Positions 1 through 9,215 are shown, numbered from the stretch's first letter. The stretch: 64,000 nucleotides of DNA from Bradyrhizobium sp. PSBB068 (GCA_016839165.1 CP069300.1:2294001-2358000); one strand, 5' to 3'. Translations and numbers: made by a program. Notes: generated from the letters alone by a model not told the origin.

Positions 1-35
1 GCCGGCAACAAGCCGCCTTATCGTCTGCAGCCAAA

Positions 36-130
36 TTATGTATACCAGATGCCACATGCAACGAGCTTGTTTGCATAGCAGCATGCGGTACTGTGCATTG
101 CAGCAAAATGGGCCGATTGGCATCCCAGAT
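36..130. promoter_or_regulatory. Two degenerate GntR-type boxes at the left edge
   Basis: Positions 36-54 match 15 of 19 bases of the oxalate-promoter box at 6985-7003, and 116-130 match 12 of 15 bases of the start of the box at 6903-6921. The two sites are about 80 bp centre to centre, close to the 82 bp spacing in the oxalate promoter. No gene inside the window starts here, so they would serve a gene lying to the left. Inferred from visual alignment only. Confidence 0.35.
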
Positions 131-170
131 TGATCGGAGGCCCCCAACCCGGGGACTGCCGTCAGAAAGA

Positions 171-194
171 AAGGCCGCCCAAATGGGCGGCCTT
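171..194 (-). terminator. Rho-independent terminator after the DUF2147 gene
   Basis: A perfect 10-bp stem (171-180 with 185-194) closes an AAAT loop. Read on the minus strand it is followed by a T-rich TCTTTC stretch, as expected just downstream of the minus-strand gene that stops at 251. Apart from this and the edge boxes I see nothing in positions 1-250. Confidence 0.7.
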
Positions 195-250
195 GAGTGA
201 CTGGGTTTGCGTTTCTTCTTGGCCGGTGGAAGGGTCGGGGCCAGATCCCT

Positions 251-757
251 TCACCGCGTCCAGTCTTCGCCCGCGCACAGCGATCCCATGCAGCCGCGGA
301 CGTTCAGCGTGCCCGACGACACCAGCGTCACCGAGCTCTCATAGGTCTTGCCGTCGTCGGCGTTGTAGATCCGGCCCGCCCATTTGTTCGGGCCTGCCGG
401 CTGCATGTTGATGAACAGCGAGATGCCCATCACCGGCCGGGTCCGCTGCGCGGGATCGGCATTCTTGTCGTCGAGCTGCGGCTTGCCGGTGGCCTTGTCG
501 GTCGGCTCCTTCAGCCAGACGACGCGGCCGCACAGCGCGGCGCCGCAGCGATGGACCTTGATCCTGGCGTCGCCGGACTGGGTCAGCCAGACGCCTGCCG
601 GATCGTTGGCCCTGTCGATGGCTTTGGCGGCGTCGGCGGTGCCGCCGAGCAGCGGGATGTGGAACGCGGCCACGATCAGGCGGCGGGCAAGGTGAGCATG
701 GATCAGCTGCTTTAAGGCCCAAAGCGGGCCGTCGTGGTCTGGAATTACTATCATCAT
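251..757 (-). CDS. DUF2147 domain exported protein
   Basis: This 168-residue protein belongs to the DUF2147 family, whose molecular role is not established. The family pattern is clear: GVWLTQSGDARIKVHRCG, then GRVVWLKEP, a GKPQLDD-type stretch and a C-terminal KWAGRIYNADDGKTYESSV block. Four cysteines (two in HRCGAALCG, two in RGCMGSLC) could form disulfides. A basic segment followed by a hydrophobic stretch (about residues 18-42, ending GGTADA) looks like a signal peptide, so it is probably periplasmic, although the first 15 residues are unusually polar. The ATG at 757 has AAGAAGGTGG directly upstream. It is monocistronic, followed by a terminator at 171-194. TTTCAT/ATGAAA repeats at 766-796 lie in its promoter region. 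Confidence 0.8.
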   Translation of the reverse strand: MMIVIPDHDGPLWALKQLIHAHLARRLIVAAFHIPLLGGTADAAKAIDRANDPAGVWLTQSGDARIKVHRCGAALCGRVVWLKEPTDKATGKPQLDDKNADPAQRTRPVMGISLFINMQPAGPNKWAGRIYNADDGKTYESSVTLVSSGTLNVRGCMGSLCAGEDWTR

Positions 758-891
758 CCACCTTCTTCATGAAAAATTTCATGATAAACATGAAATAAAT
801 CACGTTTTAGGTTGAGTCAACAACATTACCAAGGCATGATGCATCCCAGCCGTAATGGCCTGTTTGGCAAAATTTTTTTCGGGTGGGTGCG

Positions 892-1449
892 ATGGGGATA
901 TCGGTGCGTGAGCAGCGCCAGCTTTGGTTTCGAAGGCTCGATCGGGCGTTCTGGGTGATCTGGGCCGCGCTGCCGGTGGTGCTGTGGCTGGCCTATCAGC
1001 GCACCATCACCGCCTCGGCCACGATCGCCGAGAGCCTCACCGGCGAGCAGGCGAAATGCGCCGCCATCGTCGCCAACCCGCTCGCCATGTCGGCGAAGGG
1101 CCAGGTGCTGTTCTGGTCGCTGTTCGCGCTTGGGGTATCGTTTTACGCGGTGCTGATCGGCATCCTTCATCGCATGGTCAACCGATTCGCCAATGGGCGG
1201 ATCTTCGTGTCCGAAACGCTGCAAGGTGTCTGGTGGATGGGGATCTTCCTGGTGGTCTGGCCGTTTGTGGATACGATCACGACCATTGCGGTGAGCTATG
1301 CCCTGTACCAGCTCGGCGACATCAAGTTCTTCCTGCCGAGCTACGGCGTCGACGTCAGCACCGTCGCCGGCGGCGTCTTCCTGATGGCGCTGAAATTCGT
1401 GATCGAGCACGCCATCCTGTTGCAGTCCGAAAACGACCTGACGATCTGA
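892..1449 (+). CDS. DUF2975 family membrane protein
   Basis: A 185-residue integral membrane protein with four hydrophobic segments (about residues 19-36, 73-95, 112-135 and 150-172 of the ORF). Its organisation and the asparagine/arginine-rich loop RMVNRFANGRIFVSE are typical of DUF2975 proteins. These are commonly encoded next to a tiny Xre-type regulator, and that is the case here: the next gene starts within about 10 bases of this stop codon. Function is unknown. I chose the ATG at 892; an in-frame GTG at 883 is possible and neither has a strong ribosome binding site. Confidence 0.75.
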   Translation: MGISVREQRQLWFRRLDRAFWVIWAALPVVLWLAYQRTITASATIAESLTGEQAKCAAIVANPLAMSAKGQVLFWSLFALGVSFYAVLIGILHRMVNRFANGRIFVSETLQGVWWMGIFLVVWPFVDTITTIAVSYALYQLGDIKFFLPSYGVDVSTVAGGVFLMALKFVIEHAILLQSENDLTI

Positions 1450-1459
1450 GGTGATGCCG

Positions 1460-1702
1460 GTGCCCATCGTGGTGAACCTCGACGTCATGCTCGCAAAGCG
1501 CAAGCGCCGCCTCGGAGACCTTGCCGACGCGATCGGCATCTCGATCCAGAACCTGTCGATCCTGAAAACCGGCAAGGCCAAGGCGATGCGTTTCTCGACA
1601 CTGTCGGCAATCTGCCGCGAGCTGGACTGCCGGCCGGGGGATATTTTGGAATATGTGCCGGGTGATGAGGGCGGGGACAGCCAGAGCGGTGAGGGCGGTT
1701 GA
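1460..1702 (+). CDS. Small Xre/Cro-type HTH regulator (YozG-like)
   Basis: An 80-residue one-domain DNA-binding protein. The whole chain is a five-helix HTH: VNLDVMLAKRKRRLGDLADA, then IGISIQNLSILKTGKAKAMR, and a C-terminal ICRELDCRPGDILEYVPGDE signature shared by YozG-like regulators. I place the start at the GTG at 1460 because GAGGTGA at 1448-1454 lies five bases upstream and because family members start with PIVVNLD; an ATG at 1454 is in frame but would overlap that site. It is almost certainly co-transcribed with the upstream DUF2975 gene and probably controls it. Confidence 0.78.
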   Translation: MPIVVNLDVMLAKRKRRLGDLADAIGISIQNLSILKTGKAKAMRFSTLSAICRELDCRPGDILEYVPGDEGGDSQSGEGG

Positions 1703-1735
1703 TTGGAGGCGCGATTCCCGCGCGCCGACGGCCTC

Positions 1736-2719
1736 TCAACTCATCCAGCGCGGCAGCGGCAGATTCTTCTTGCGCAGGAAATCCGGATTGAAGAGCTTGG
1801 ACTGGTAGCGTTGGCCGCCGTCGGCGAGGATGGTGACAATGGTCTTGCCGGGGCCGAGGTCGCGCGCAAGCCGCATCGCTCCGACGATGTTGATCGCACT
1901 CGAGCCGCCCAGCACCAATCCCTCATGTTCGATCAGGTCGAACAGGACAGGGAGCGCCTCCTCATCCGTGATTTGGTAGGCGATGTCGATCGGCGCGCCT
2001 TCGAGGTTCTTCGTCACGCGGACCTGACCGATGCCCTCCGTGATCGAGTCGCCTTCCGTCGTCAGTTTGCCCTTGGTGAACCAGTTGTAGAGGGCGGCGC
2101 CCATCGGATCGCTGAGCGCAATTTTGACGTTCGGATTGCGTTCCTTGAGGGCGCGCGCCACGCCGCCCAGGGTGCCGCCGCTGCCGACGGCGCAGGTGAA
2201 GCCGTCGATCCTTCCGTCGGTCTGCTGCCAGATCTCGCGGCCGGTTGTGCGATAGTGGCCGTCGCTGTTGGCGACGTTGTCGAATTGGTTCGCCCAGAAT
2301 GCGCCGAGTTCCGCGGCGAGGTGCGCGGAATAACGCGCATAGTGGCTCGGATCGGAATAGGGAACGGCGGGTATCAGGCGCAGATCGGTGCCGTAGAGCC
2401 GCAGCAGGTCCTGCTTCTCCTGACTTTGGGTGTCGGGCATCACGATCACGGAACGATAGCCGCGTGCATTGGCCACGAGCGCAATGCCGATGCCGACATT
2501 GCCGGCCGTGCCTTCGACGATGGTGCCGCCCGGCTCGAGCAGGCCGCGCTGCTCGGCGTCGTTGATGATCGCGAGGGCTGCCCGATCCTTGATCGAGCCG
2601 CCAGGATTGAGGAATTCCGCCTTGCCGTAGATGTCGCAACCGGTGGCTTCCGATGGCCCGCGGAGCTTGATCAAGGGCGTGTCGCCAATCGCATCCAACA
2701 GACCCGCGCGAATAGTCAT
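1736..2719 (-). CDS. Cysteine synthase family PLP enzyme
   Basis: A 327-residue fold-type II PLP enzyme of the cysteine synthase (O-acetylserine sulfhydrylase) family, expected to make cysteine from an activated serine and sulfide. The PLP lysine is Lys44 in NPGGSIKDR; the phosphate-binding loop is GSGGTLGG near residue 178. The substrate loop reads EGTAGNVG (residues 69-76) where classical CysK has TSGNTG, so the exact acceptor is less certain. The ATG at 2719 is the natural start. It stands alone, transcribed toward the Xre gene, and is separated from frc by a terminator at 2901-2928. cysK is plausible but not assigned because of the loop variant. Confidence 0.85.
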   Translation of the reverse strand: MTIRAGLLDAIGDTPLIKLRGPSEATGCDIYGKAEFLNPGGSIKDRAALAIINDAEQRGLLEPGGTIVEGTAGNVGIGIALVANARGYRSVIVMPDTQSQEKQDLLRLYGTDLRLIPAVPYSDPSHYARYSAHLAAELGAFWANQFDNVANSDGHYRTTGREIWQQTDGRIDGFTCAVGSGGTLGGVARALKERNPNVKIALSDPMGAALYNWFTKGKLTTEGDSITEGIGQVRVTKNLEGAPIDIAYQITDEEALPVLFDLIEHEGLVLGGSSAINIVGAMRLARDLGPGKTIVTILADGGQRYQSKLFNPDFLRKKNLPLPRWMS

Positions 2720-2900
2720 GGTGCCCCACCCCTCGTTTGCTCGGCTATCTTAGGCGGCGCTCCTCAGCATGTTGGTGCTGTTCTTGCCGCGAATTGGGAG
2801 GCATTTGTATCGTTTGTGGTGCAACAGCGGTGGTTTCGTTCTCTTGAGCGGTCGAAAGGCAATCCGTGCAGAGCGTGCCGCTGCGTTTCCTCCCTGCAAC

Positions 2901-2928
2901 AAAAATGGCCGCGGTTGCCCGCGGCCAT
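2901..2928 (-). terminator. Terminator after frc
   Basis: A perfect 10-bp stem (2905-2914 with 2919-2928, loop TTGC) is followed on the minus strand by five T at 2905-2901. It lies 26 bases beyond the frc stop and closes the gntR-oxc-frc transcript. Nothing else is seen between 2720 and 2953. Confidence 0.85.
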
Positions 2929-2953
2929 TCGTGGTCTTGATTGCGCGCAGCCC

Positions 2954-4231
2954 TTACTCCGCCGCCTGCTTCCTCGGCGGATCGAGCGCGCCGGAATCGT
3001 GGATCTCCGCGACCTGATGATCGGAGAAGCCGAGCACCTCGCGCAGGATCTCGTCGGTGTGCTCACCGAGCAGCGGCGAGCGGGCGACTTCGCTCGGCGA
3101 ATCCGACAGCTTGATCGGGTTGCCGACCGAGAGATACTTCCCGCGGGTCGGGTGATCGACTTCGACCACGGTGCCGGTCGCGCGCAGCGACTGGTCCTCG
3201 GCGAGTTCCTTCATCGACAGGATCGGGCCGCAGGGGATGTCGTCCTTGTTGAGGATCTCCATCGCCTCGAATTTTGTCTTCGTCATCGTCCACTGTTCGA
3301 TGCGGGCGAAGATCTCGTTGAGGCGCGGCAGGCGGGCCGGCGGCTTGGCGTAGTTCGGATCGGTCTTCCAGGAGGGCTCGCCGATCACGTCGCAGATCTT
3401 CTCCCAGACCGGGGCCTGGGTGATGAAGTAGATGTAGGCGTTCGGGTCGGTCTCCCAGCCCTTGCACTTCAGGATGCGGCCGGGCTGGCCGCCGCCGGAA
3501 TCGTTCCCGGCGCGCGGCACGGCATCGCCGAACGGGATGCCTTCGCCGAACTGGCTGTATTCCTTGAGCGGGCCGTGGGCGAGGCGCTGCTGGTCGCGCA
3601 GCTTGACGCGCGACAGGTTCAGCACGCCGTCCTGCATCGCCGCGGTGACGCGCTGGCCCTTGCCGGAATGGGTGCGATGATAGAGCGCGGTGACGATGCC
3701 GAGCGCGAGGTGGAGGCCGGTGCCCGAGTCGCCGATCTGCGCGCCGGTGACGAGCGGCAGGCCGTCGCGGAAGCCGGTGGTCGAGGCGGCGCCGCCGGTG
3801 CACTGCGCGACGTTCTCGTAGACCTTGCAGTCTTCATACGGGCCGGGGCCGAAACCCTTGATCGAGGCGACGATCATCTTCGGGTTGATGGCGTGGATCT
3901 TCTCCCAGGGAAAGCCCATGCGATCGAGCACGCCGGGCCCGAAATTCTCGACCAGCACGTCGCACTGCTTGATCAGCGCGGTCAAGACTTCCTTGCCCTT
4001 CGGGTTCTTGGTGTCGAGCGTGATCGAGCGCTTGTTGTGGTTCAGCATGGTGAAATACAGGCTGTCCACGTTCGGAATGTCCTGCAGCTGGCCGCGCGTG
4101 ATGTCGCCGACGCCGGGGCGCTCGACCTTGATCACGTCGGCGCCGAACCAGGCCAGCAATTGCGTGCAGGTCGGGCCCGACTGGACGTGGGTGAAATCGA
4201 GAATGCGAACGCCCTTGAGCGCCTTGGTCAT
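2954..4231 (-). CDS. frc: Formyl-CoA:oxalate CoA-transferase
   Basis: A class III (CaiB/BaiF) CoA-transferase of 425 residues, the usual length for Frc. It transfers CoA from formyl-CoA to oxalate, giving oxalyl-CoA for the decarboxylase encoded just upstream. The N-terminus ([20 protein letters not shown]) and the [10 protein letters not shown] block are typical. The catalytic aspartate is Asp168 in AQIGDSGTG, matching Asp169 of the Oxalobacter enzyme. The family glycine loop is represented by DSGGGQPGR near residue 244. It is the last gene of the minus-strand gntR-oxc-frc unit, 63 bases after oxc, and ends at a strong terminator. Identification rests on close family resemblance plus the adjacent oxc. 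Confidence 0.95.
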   Translation of the reverse strand: MTKALKGVRILDFTHVQSGPTCTQLLAWFGADVIKVERPGVGDITRGQLQDIPNVDSLYFTMLNHNKRSITLDTKNPKGKEVLTALIKQCDVLVENFGPGVLDRMGFPWEKIHAINPKMIVASIKGFGPGPYEDCKVYENVAQCTGGAASTTGFRDGLPLVTGAQIGDSGTGLHLALGIVTALYHRTHSGKGQRVTAAMQDGVLNLSRVKLRDQQRLAHGPLKEYSQFGEGIPFGDAVPRAGNDSGGGQPGRILKCKGWETDPNAYIYFITQAPVWEKICDVIGEPSWKTDPNYAKPPARLPRLNEIFARIEQWTMTKTKFEAMEILNKDDIPCGPILSMKELAEDQSLRATGTVVEVDHPTRGKYLSVGNPIKLSDSPSEVARSPLLGEHTDEILREVLGFSDHQVAEIHDSGALDPPRKQAAE

Positions 4232-4294
4232 AATGTTTTGCTCCGTACTCTGGTCTGCCCCTGCACCCGCAGGGAGTGAAGTGGGTTTGAGGGG

Positions 4295-6031
4295 TTACTT
4301 CTTCTTCAAAACGCTCTGCGGATTGAGGTTGCCGATGCGGCCGCTCTCCGAGCCCGCCGCCGGATCGATCACCGCGTTGATCAGGGTCGGCTTGCCGCTA
4401 TCCAGCGCCGCATTGACCGCACGCTTCAGCTCGTCGGGCGAGGTGGCGTTGACGCCGACGCCGCCGAAGGCCTCCATCATCTTGTCGTAGCGCGAGCCCT
4501 TGACGAACACGGTGGTCGCCGGATCGTCGCCGGCGCTGTTGACGTCGGTGCCGCGATAGATGCCGTCATTGTTGAAGATCACGACGCAGATCGGCAGCTT
4601 GTAGCGGCAGATGGTCTCGACCTCCATGCCCGAGAAGCCGAACGCGCTGTCGCCTTCGACCGCGAGCACCGGCAGGCCGGTCTCGACCGCGGCAGCGATC
4701 GAATAGCCCATGCCGATGCCCATCACGCCCCAGGTGCCGACGTCGAGCCGCTTGCGCGGCTTGTGCATGTCGACGACGCCGCGGGCGAGGTCGAGCGTGT
4801 TGGCGCCCTCGTTGACGAAGATGGTGTCGGGGCGTTCCGCGATGATGGCGCGGAGCGCGCCGAGCGCACCGTGATAATCCATCGGCGAGGCGTTGCTCAT
4901 CAGCTTCGGCGCCATCTTGGCGACGTTGTCGTCGCGCTTCTTCGCGACGGTCGCGAGCCAGTCGTTGGGTGCCGCAGTCCAGTTCGCGCCCATCGCATCG
5001 AGGAACGCGGAGACGCAGGAGCCGATATCGCCGACCACGGGGGCGACGATCTCGACGTTGGAATCCATTTCCTTCGGCTCGATGTCGATCTGGATGAACT
5101 TCTTCGGAGCTTCGCCCCAGGTCTTGCCCTTGCCGTGCGAGAGCAGCCAGTTGAGGCGGGCGCCGATCAGCATCACGACGTCGGCTTCCTTCAGCACGGT
5201 GGAGCGTGCCGCACCCGCGCATTGCGGATGCAGATCGGGCAACAGGCCCTTCGCCATGCTCATCGGCAGGAACGGCACGCCGCTCTTCTCGACGAAATTC
5301 TTGATCGCCTCGTCGGCCTGCGCATAGGCGGCGCCCTTGCCGAGGATGATCAGCGGACGCTTCGCGCTCTTCAGGACGTCGAGCGCGCGCTTCACCGAAG
5401 ACGGGGAGGGGATCTGCTCGGGCGCTGCGTCGATCACCTTGACCAGCGACTTCTGGCCGGCATCGGCGTTCATGACCTGGCCGAACAGTTTTGCCGGCAG
5501 GTCGAGATAGACGCCGCCCGGACGGCCCGACACCGCGGCGCGGATCGCGCGCGCGAGGCCGATGCCGATGTCCTGGGCGTGCAGCACGCGGAACGCCGCC
5601 TTGCACAGCGGCTTGGCGATCGCGAGCTGGTCCATCTCCTCATAGTCGCCCTGCTGCAAATCGACGATCTCGCGCTCGGACGAACCCGAGATCAGGATCA
5701 TCGGGAAGCAGTTGGTGGTGGCGTGCGCCAGTGCGGTGAGGCCGTTGAGGAAGCCGGGCGCCGACACCGTCAGGCAGACGCCGGGACGCTTGGTCAGGAA
5801 GCCGGCGATCGAGGCCGCATAGCCGGCGTTCTGCTCGTGGCGGAACGACAGCACGCGAATGCCCGCCGCCTGGGCCATGCGGCCCAGGTCCGTGATCGGG
5901 ATACCCGGCACACCATAGACGGTGTCGATGCCGTTGAGCTTGAGCGCATCGATGACGAGGTGAAAGCCATCGGTCAGCTCTTGCTCGGTGCCCGGTGCCT
6001 CGGACTTTGTAGCGGTATTCAGCATCGGCAT
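4295..6031 (-). CDS. oxc: Oxalyl-CoA decarboxylase
   Basis: A TPP-dependent decarboxylase of 578 residues that converts oxalyl-CoA to formyl-CoA and CO2; with Frc it forms a CoA-recycling cycle degrading oxalate to formate and CO2. The catalytic glutamate is Glu66 in FRHEQNAGY; the Mg/TPP motif begins at [15 protein letters not shown] and ends at [10 protein letters not shown]. The upstream open frame extends to 6097, but the ATGs at 6031 and 6025 follow AGGGAG, and the resulting length fits the family; 6025 has the better spacing. The gene lies 84 bases behind the GntR regulator on the same strand, so it is probably expressed from the shared divergent promoter at 6848-7028. Confidence 0.95.
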   Translation of the reverse strand: MPMLNTATKSEAPGTEQELTDGFHLVIDALKLNGIDTVYGVPGIPITDLGRMAQAAGIRVLSFRHEQNAGYAASIAGFLTKRPGVCLTVSAPGFLNGLTALAHATTNCFPMILISGSSEREIVDLQQGDYEEMDQLAIAKPLCKAAFRVLHAQDIGIGLARAIRAAVSGRPGGVYLDLPAKLFGQVMNADAGQKSLVKVIDAAPEQIPSPSSVKRALDVLKSAKRPLIILGKGAAYAQADEAIKNFVEKSGVPFLPMSMAKGLLPDLHPQCAGAARSTVLKEADVVMLIGARLNWLLSHGKGKTWGEAPKKFIQIDIEPKEMDSNVEIVAPVVGDIGSCVSAFLDAMGANWTAAPNDWLATVAKKRDDNVAKMAPKLMSNASPMDYHGALGALRAIIAERPDTIFVNEGANTLDLARGVVDMHKPRKRLDVGTWGVMGIGMGYSIAAAVETGLPVLAVEGDSAFGFSGMEVETICRYKLPICVVIFNNDGIYRGTDVNSAGDDPATTVFVKGSRYDKMMEAFGGVGVNATSPDELKRAVNAALDSGKPTLINAVIDPAAGSESGRIGNLNPQSVLKKK

Positions 6032-6115
6032 CGTCTCCCTGATCGTTCTTTGGTTCGGACGATCTGATCGTCGTCTGAAGCGGGTGTGGACTCTCAAACT
6101 TACGTGAACAGCTCT

Positions 6116-6847
6116 CTACGTGAACAACTCTTGGCCATGGGCCTCGACATAGGCGGCAAGGCCGAGCGTGTGATCGCGCGCGCGCTTTTCGGCGAGCTCG
6201 GTGTCGCGCGCTTCCAGCGCCTCGATGATTCCGAGATGCTCGGGCAGCGAGGTCGCGGTGCGGTCCTTGCGGCCGATGGTGAGCTGGCGATAGCCGCGCA
6301 CATGCAGCAAGAGGTCGTTGGTGAGGTCGACCAGCACGGGCGATTCCGACAGCGAGATCAGCGCCTGGTGGAAGGCGATGTTGGCCTTGGAATATTCCTC
6401 GACGTGATCCTGCGGCAGCCGGTCGTCGCTGAAGTCCTTGAAGAAGTCGCGCAGCGACGAGATGTCCTTCTTGCGCGCGGTGGTCGTGATCAGGCGCGCC
6501 GCCATGCTCTCCAGCGCCGCCCAGGCGCGGATCATGTCGACGATCTCCGCCTTGGTGCGGCGGACCACGACGATGCCGCGGCGCGGCACGGTCTTCACGA
6601 AACCGTCCTGCTCGAGCATCGCGATCGCTTCGCGGATCGGCGTGCGGCTGACGCCGAGACGCTCGGACAGTGCGCGCTCGTCGAGCATCACGGGCTCCGG
6701 CGTCGCGTAGATGTCCATCTTCAGGATCGCTTCCTTCAAGGCTTCATAGGCCTTGTTCTTGAAGCTCGTCTCGGGCGCGATCCGGACGATGGCGATATCT
6801 GTGTCAGCCATGGTGGGCGACGCCTTGGTCTGTTTCGGTTCTGGCAC
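6116..6847 (-). CDS. GntR/FadR-type regulator of the oxalate genes
   Basis: A 243-residue regulator with an N-terminal winged HTH (about residues 30-97, containing LSERLGVSRTPIREAIAMLE) and an all-helical C-terminal FCD ligand domain (about 105-230, with candidate metal/ligand residues in FHQALISLSES and LPEHLGIIEAL). It is the first gene of the minus-strand unit gntR-oxc-frc and is divergent from the acyl-CoA ligase gene. The intergenic region holds two nearly identical palindromic boxes (6903-6921 and 6985-7003) that are the obvious operator candidates. The effector is likely an oxalate-pathway metabolite; that part is inference from context. Confidence 0.9.
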   Translation of the reverse strand: MPEPKQTKASPTMADTDIAIVRIAPETSFKNKAYEALKEAILKMDIYATPEPVMLDERALSERLGVSRTPIREAIAMLEQDGFVKTVPRRGIVVVRRTKAEIVDMIRAWAALESMAARLITTTARKKDISSLRDFFKDFSDDRLPQDHVEEYSKANIAFHQALISLSESPVLVDLTNDLLLHVRGYRQLTIGRKDRTATSLPEHLGIIEALEARDTELAEKRARDHTLGLAAYVEAHGQELFT

Positions 6848-6902
6848 GACTCGTCTCCTCCTCTTGGAGACGTCTTCTTAGCAGAAGAAATCACCCTAGA
6901 TT

Positions 6903-6921
6903 TTTGGCATGCCAAATACCA
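6903..6921. promoter_or_regulatory. GntR operator candidate, box 1
   Basis: TTTGGCATGCCAAATACCA contains the perfect 14-bp palindrome TTTGGCATGCCAAA. It lies about 56 bp upstream of the gntR start. It differs from box 2 at only two of 19 positions. Confidence 0.7.
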
Positions 6922-6984
6922 GAATGTCAAGCCGCCCTTATTTTTCGGACTTTTTGATCGTCGACCGATCTTGACAATTACGTT

Positions 6985-7003
6985 TTTGGCATACCAAATG
7001 CCA
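6985..7003. promoter_or_regulatory. GntR operator candidate, box 2
   Basis: TTTGGCATACCAAATGCCA lies 26 bases upstream of the acyl-CoA ligase ATG and just downstream of a TTGACA (6971-6976) that could be a -35 element for that gene. Binding here would block the rightward promoter. Its centre is 82 bp from that of box 1, about eight helical turns, which would suit cooperative binding or looping. Confidence 0.7.
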
Positions 7004-7028
7004 CAAAATTTGTCCCAGGAGAAAGCCG

Positions 7029-9158
7029 ATGTCAAATTCCAAGGATGCGGTCCGCAAGATTCTCGATGCGGTCAGGGCCGACAAGCGCACGAGCCTCACC
7101 GCCCCCGAAGGCAAGGTGGTTTGCGACGCCTACGGCATTCCGGTGCCGAAGGAGGGCGTTGCCAAGTCCGCGGCCGAGGCCGCCCGGATCGCCTCCGACA
7201 TGGGTTTTCCGGTCGTGATGAAGATCGTCTCGCCCGATATCCTGCATAAGACCGAGGCCGGCGGCGTGGTGGTCGGCGTCAAAAGCGCGGCCGATGCCGA
7301 GAAGAGCTACGAGACCATTCTCGCCAACGCCAGGAAGTACAAGGCCGATGCCAAGATCGAGGGCATCCAGGTCCAGCAGATGCTGGGCGGCGGCACCGAG
7401 GTGATCGTCGGTTCGATCACCGACGGCTCGTTCGGCAAGCTGGTCGCCTTCGGCCTCGGCGGCGTGCTGGTCGAGATCCTCAAGGACATCACCTTCCGCC
7501 TCGCGCCCGCGACCAAGGACGACGCGCTGTCGATGCTCGACGGCATCCAGGCGCACGAGATGCTGAAGGGCGTGCGCGGCGGCGAACCGGTCAATCGCGA
7601 GGCGCTCGCCGACGTCATCGTCAAAGTGTCGCAGCTGGTCAGCGATTTCCCGGAAATCGTCGAACTCGATCTCAATCCGGTGTTCGCCACCAGCAAGAAC
7701 GCGATCGCCGCCGACGTCCGCATCGTCGTCGACTTCGACTACAAGCCGCGCCCGGCGCCGCGTCCGACCGAGGAGATCGTCGCCGCGATGAGCCGCATCA
7801 TGCAGCCGAAGGGCGTAGCTGTCATCGGCGCCTCCGCCGAGGACGGCAAGATCGGCAATTCGGTGATGAAGAACCTGATCAACGGCGGCTACAAGGGTGA
7901 GATCTATCCGATCCATCCGAAGGCGGAAGAGATTTTGGGCTACAAGGCCTACAAGAGCGTCAAGGACGTGCCCGGCGTGATCGATACGGCTGTTTTCGCG
8001 ATCCCCGCGAAATTCGTCGCCGGCGCGCTCGCCGAATGCGGCGAGAAGAAAATCCCCGGTGCCGTGCTGATTCCCTCGGGCTTCGCCGAAGCCGGTGCGC
8101 CGGAATTGCAGGCCGAGATCGTCGAGGTCGGCAAGAAGTACAACATCCGCCTGATGGGGCCGAACATCTACGGCTTCTACTACACGCCGGCCAATCTCTG
8201 CGCGACCTTCTGCACCGCTTATGACGTCAAGGGCCATGCGGCGCTGTCGTCGCAGTCGGGCGGCATCGGCATGGCGATCATCGGCTTCTCGCGCTCGGCC
8301 AAGATGGGCGTCTCGGCAATCGTCGGCCTCGGCAACAAGTCCGACATCGACGAGGACGATCTGCTCGCCTTCTTCGAGCAGGATCCTAACACCAACTTGA
8401 TCGCGCAGCACTGCGAGGACCTGAAGGACGGCCGCGCCTTCGCGGAGGCCGCCAGGCGCGTCTCCAAGAAGAAGCCGGTGATCGTGCTGAAGGCCGGCCG
8501 CACCTCGGCGGGTGCGAAGGCTGCGTCTTCGCACACCGGCGCGCTCGCCGGCAACGACAAGATCTATGAGGACGTGTTCAAGCAATCCGGCGTGATCCGC
8601 GCCCGCTCGCTCCGGCAACTGCTCGAGTTCGCCCGCGGCGTGCCGGTGCTGCCGACGCCGAAGGGCGAGAACGTCCTGATCATCACCGGCGCCGGCGGCT
8701 CCGGCGTGCTGCTGTCTGACTCCGTCGTCGACAACGGCCTGTCGCTGATGCAGATGCCGCCGGACCTCGATGCGGCGTTCCGCAAGTTCATCCCGCCGTT
8801 CGGCGCGGCCGGCAATCCTGTTGACATCACCGGCGGCGAGCCGCCGATCACCTACGTCAACACCGTGAAGCTCGGCCTGTCGGACGAGCGCATTCACGCG
8901 CTGATCCTCGGCTATTGGCACACCATCGTGACGCCGCCGATGGTCTTCGCCCGCAACATGGTCGAGGTGAAGAAGGAGATGGAGGCCAAGGGCTTCGTCA
9001 AGCCGATCGTCGCCTCGCTCGCCGGCGACGTCGAGGTCGAGGAGGCCGCCGAGTACCTGTACCAGAACGGCATCCCGGCCTACGCCTATTCGACCGAACT
9101 GCCGGTCGAGGTGCTGGGCGCCAAGTACAAATGGGCCCGCGGCGCGGGGCTGCTCTGA
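7029..9158 (+). CDS. NDP-forming acyl-CoA ligase (acetate-CoA ligase family)
   Basis: A 709-residue fused ligase of the ADP-forming acetyl-CoA synthetase superfamily. Domain order is ATP-grasp first (about residues 10-235), then CoA-binding Rossmann domain (about 250-345, starting KGVAVIGASAEDGKIGNS), then the succinyl-CoA-ligase-like domains. The phosphohistidine is His502 in SSHTGALAG. This is the beta-alpha order rather than the alpha-beta order of many archaeal enzymes. The gene is divergent from gntR-oxc-frc and shares its operators, so it probably activates an oxalate-pathway acid: oxalate itself, formate or another short acid. The CCAGGAG at 7015-7021 is the ribosome binding site. It is followed by a terminator at 9181-9215. 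Confidence 0.88.
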   Translation: MSNSKDAVRKILDAVRADKRTSLTAPEGKVVCDAYGIPVPKEGVAKSAAEAARIASDMGFPVVMKIVSPDILHKTEAGGVVVGVKSAADAEKSYETILANARKYKADAKIEGIQVQQMLGGGTEVIVGSITDGSFGKLVAFGLGGVLVEILKDITFRLAPATKDDALSMLDGIQAHEMLKGVRGGEPVNREALADVIVKVSQLVSDFPEIVELDLNPVFATSKNAIAADVRIVVDFDYKPRPAPRPTEEIVAAMSRIMQPKGVAVIGASAEDGKIGNSVMKNLINGGYKGEIYPIHPKAEEILGYKAYKSVKDVPGVIDTAVFAIPAKFVAGALAECGEKKIPGAVLIPSGFAEAGAPELQAEIVEVGKKYNIRLMGPNIYGFYYTPANLCATFCTAYDVKGHAALSSQSGGIGMAIIGFSRSAKMGVSAIVGLGNKSDIDEDDLLAFFEQDPNTNLIAQHCEDLKDGRAFAEAARRVSKKKPVIVLKAGRTSAGAKAASSHTGALAGNDKIYEDVFKQSGVIRARSLRQLLEFARGVPVLPTPKGENVLIITGAGGSGVLLSDSVVDNGLSLMQMPPDLDAAFRKFIPPFGAAGNPVDITGGEPPITYVNTVKLGLSDERIHALILGYWHTIVTPPMVFARNMVEVKKEMEAKGFVKPIVASLAGDVEVEEAAEYLYQNGIPAYAYSTELPVEVLGAKYKWARGAGLL

Positions 9159-9180
9159 TCGTCTGATCAGCCGGAGACCA

Positions 9181-9215
9181 AAAGCCGCCTCGGAGATCGT
9201 CCGGGGCGGCTTTTT
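9181..9215 (+). terminator. Terminator after the acyl-CoA ligase gene
   Basis: AAAGCCGCC (9181-9189) pairs with GGCGGCTTT (9205-9213), with an inner GGA/TCC pairing, and a run of five T ends at 9215. A clean rho-independent terminator 22 bases after the stop codon. Confidence 0.9.

Noticed and set aside
1703..4279. 858-codon open frame on the plus strand
   Set aside because: Antisense to the cysteine-synthase-like gene and frc and runs across the terminator between them.
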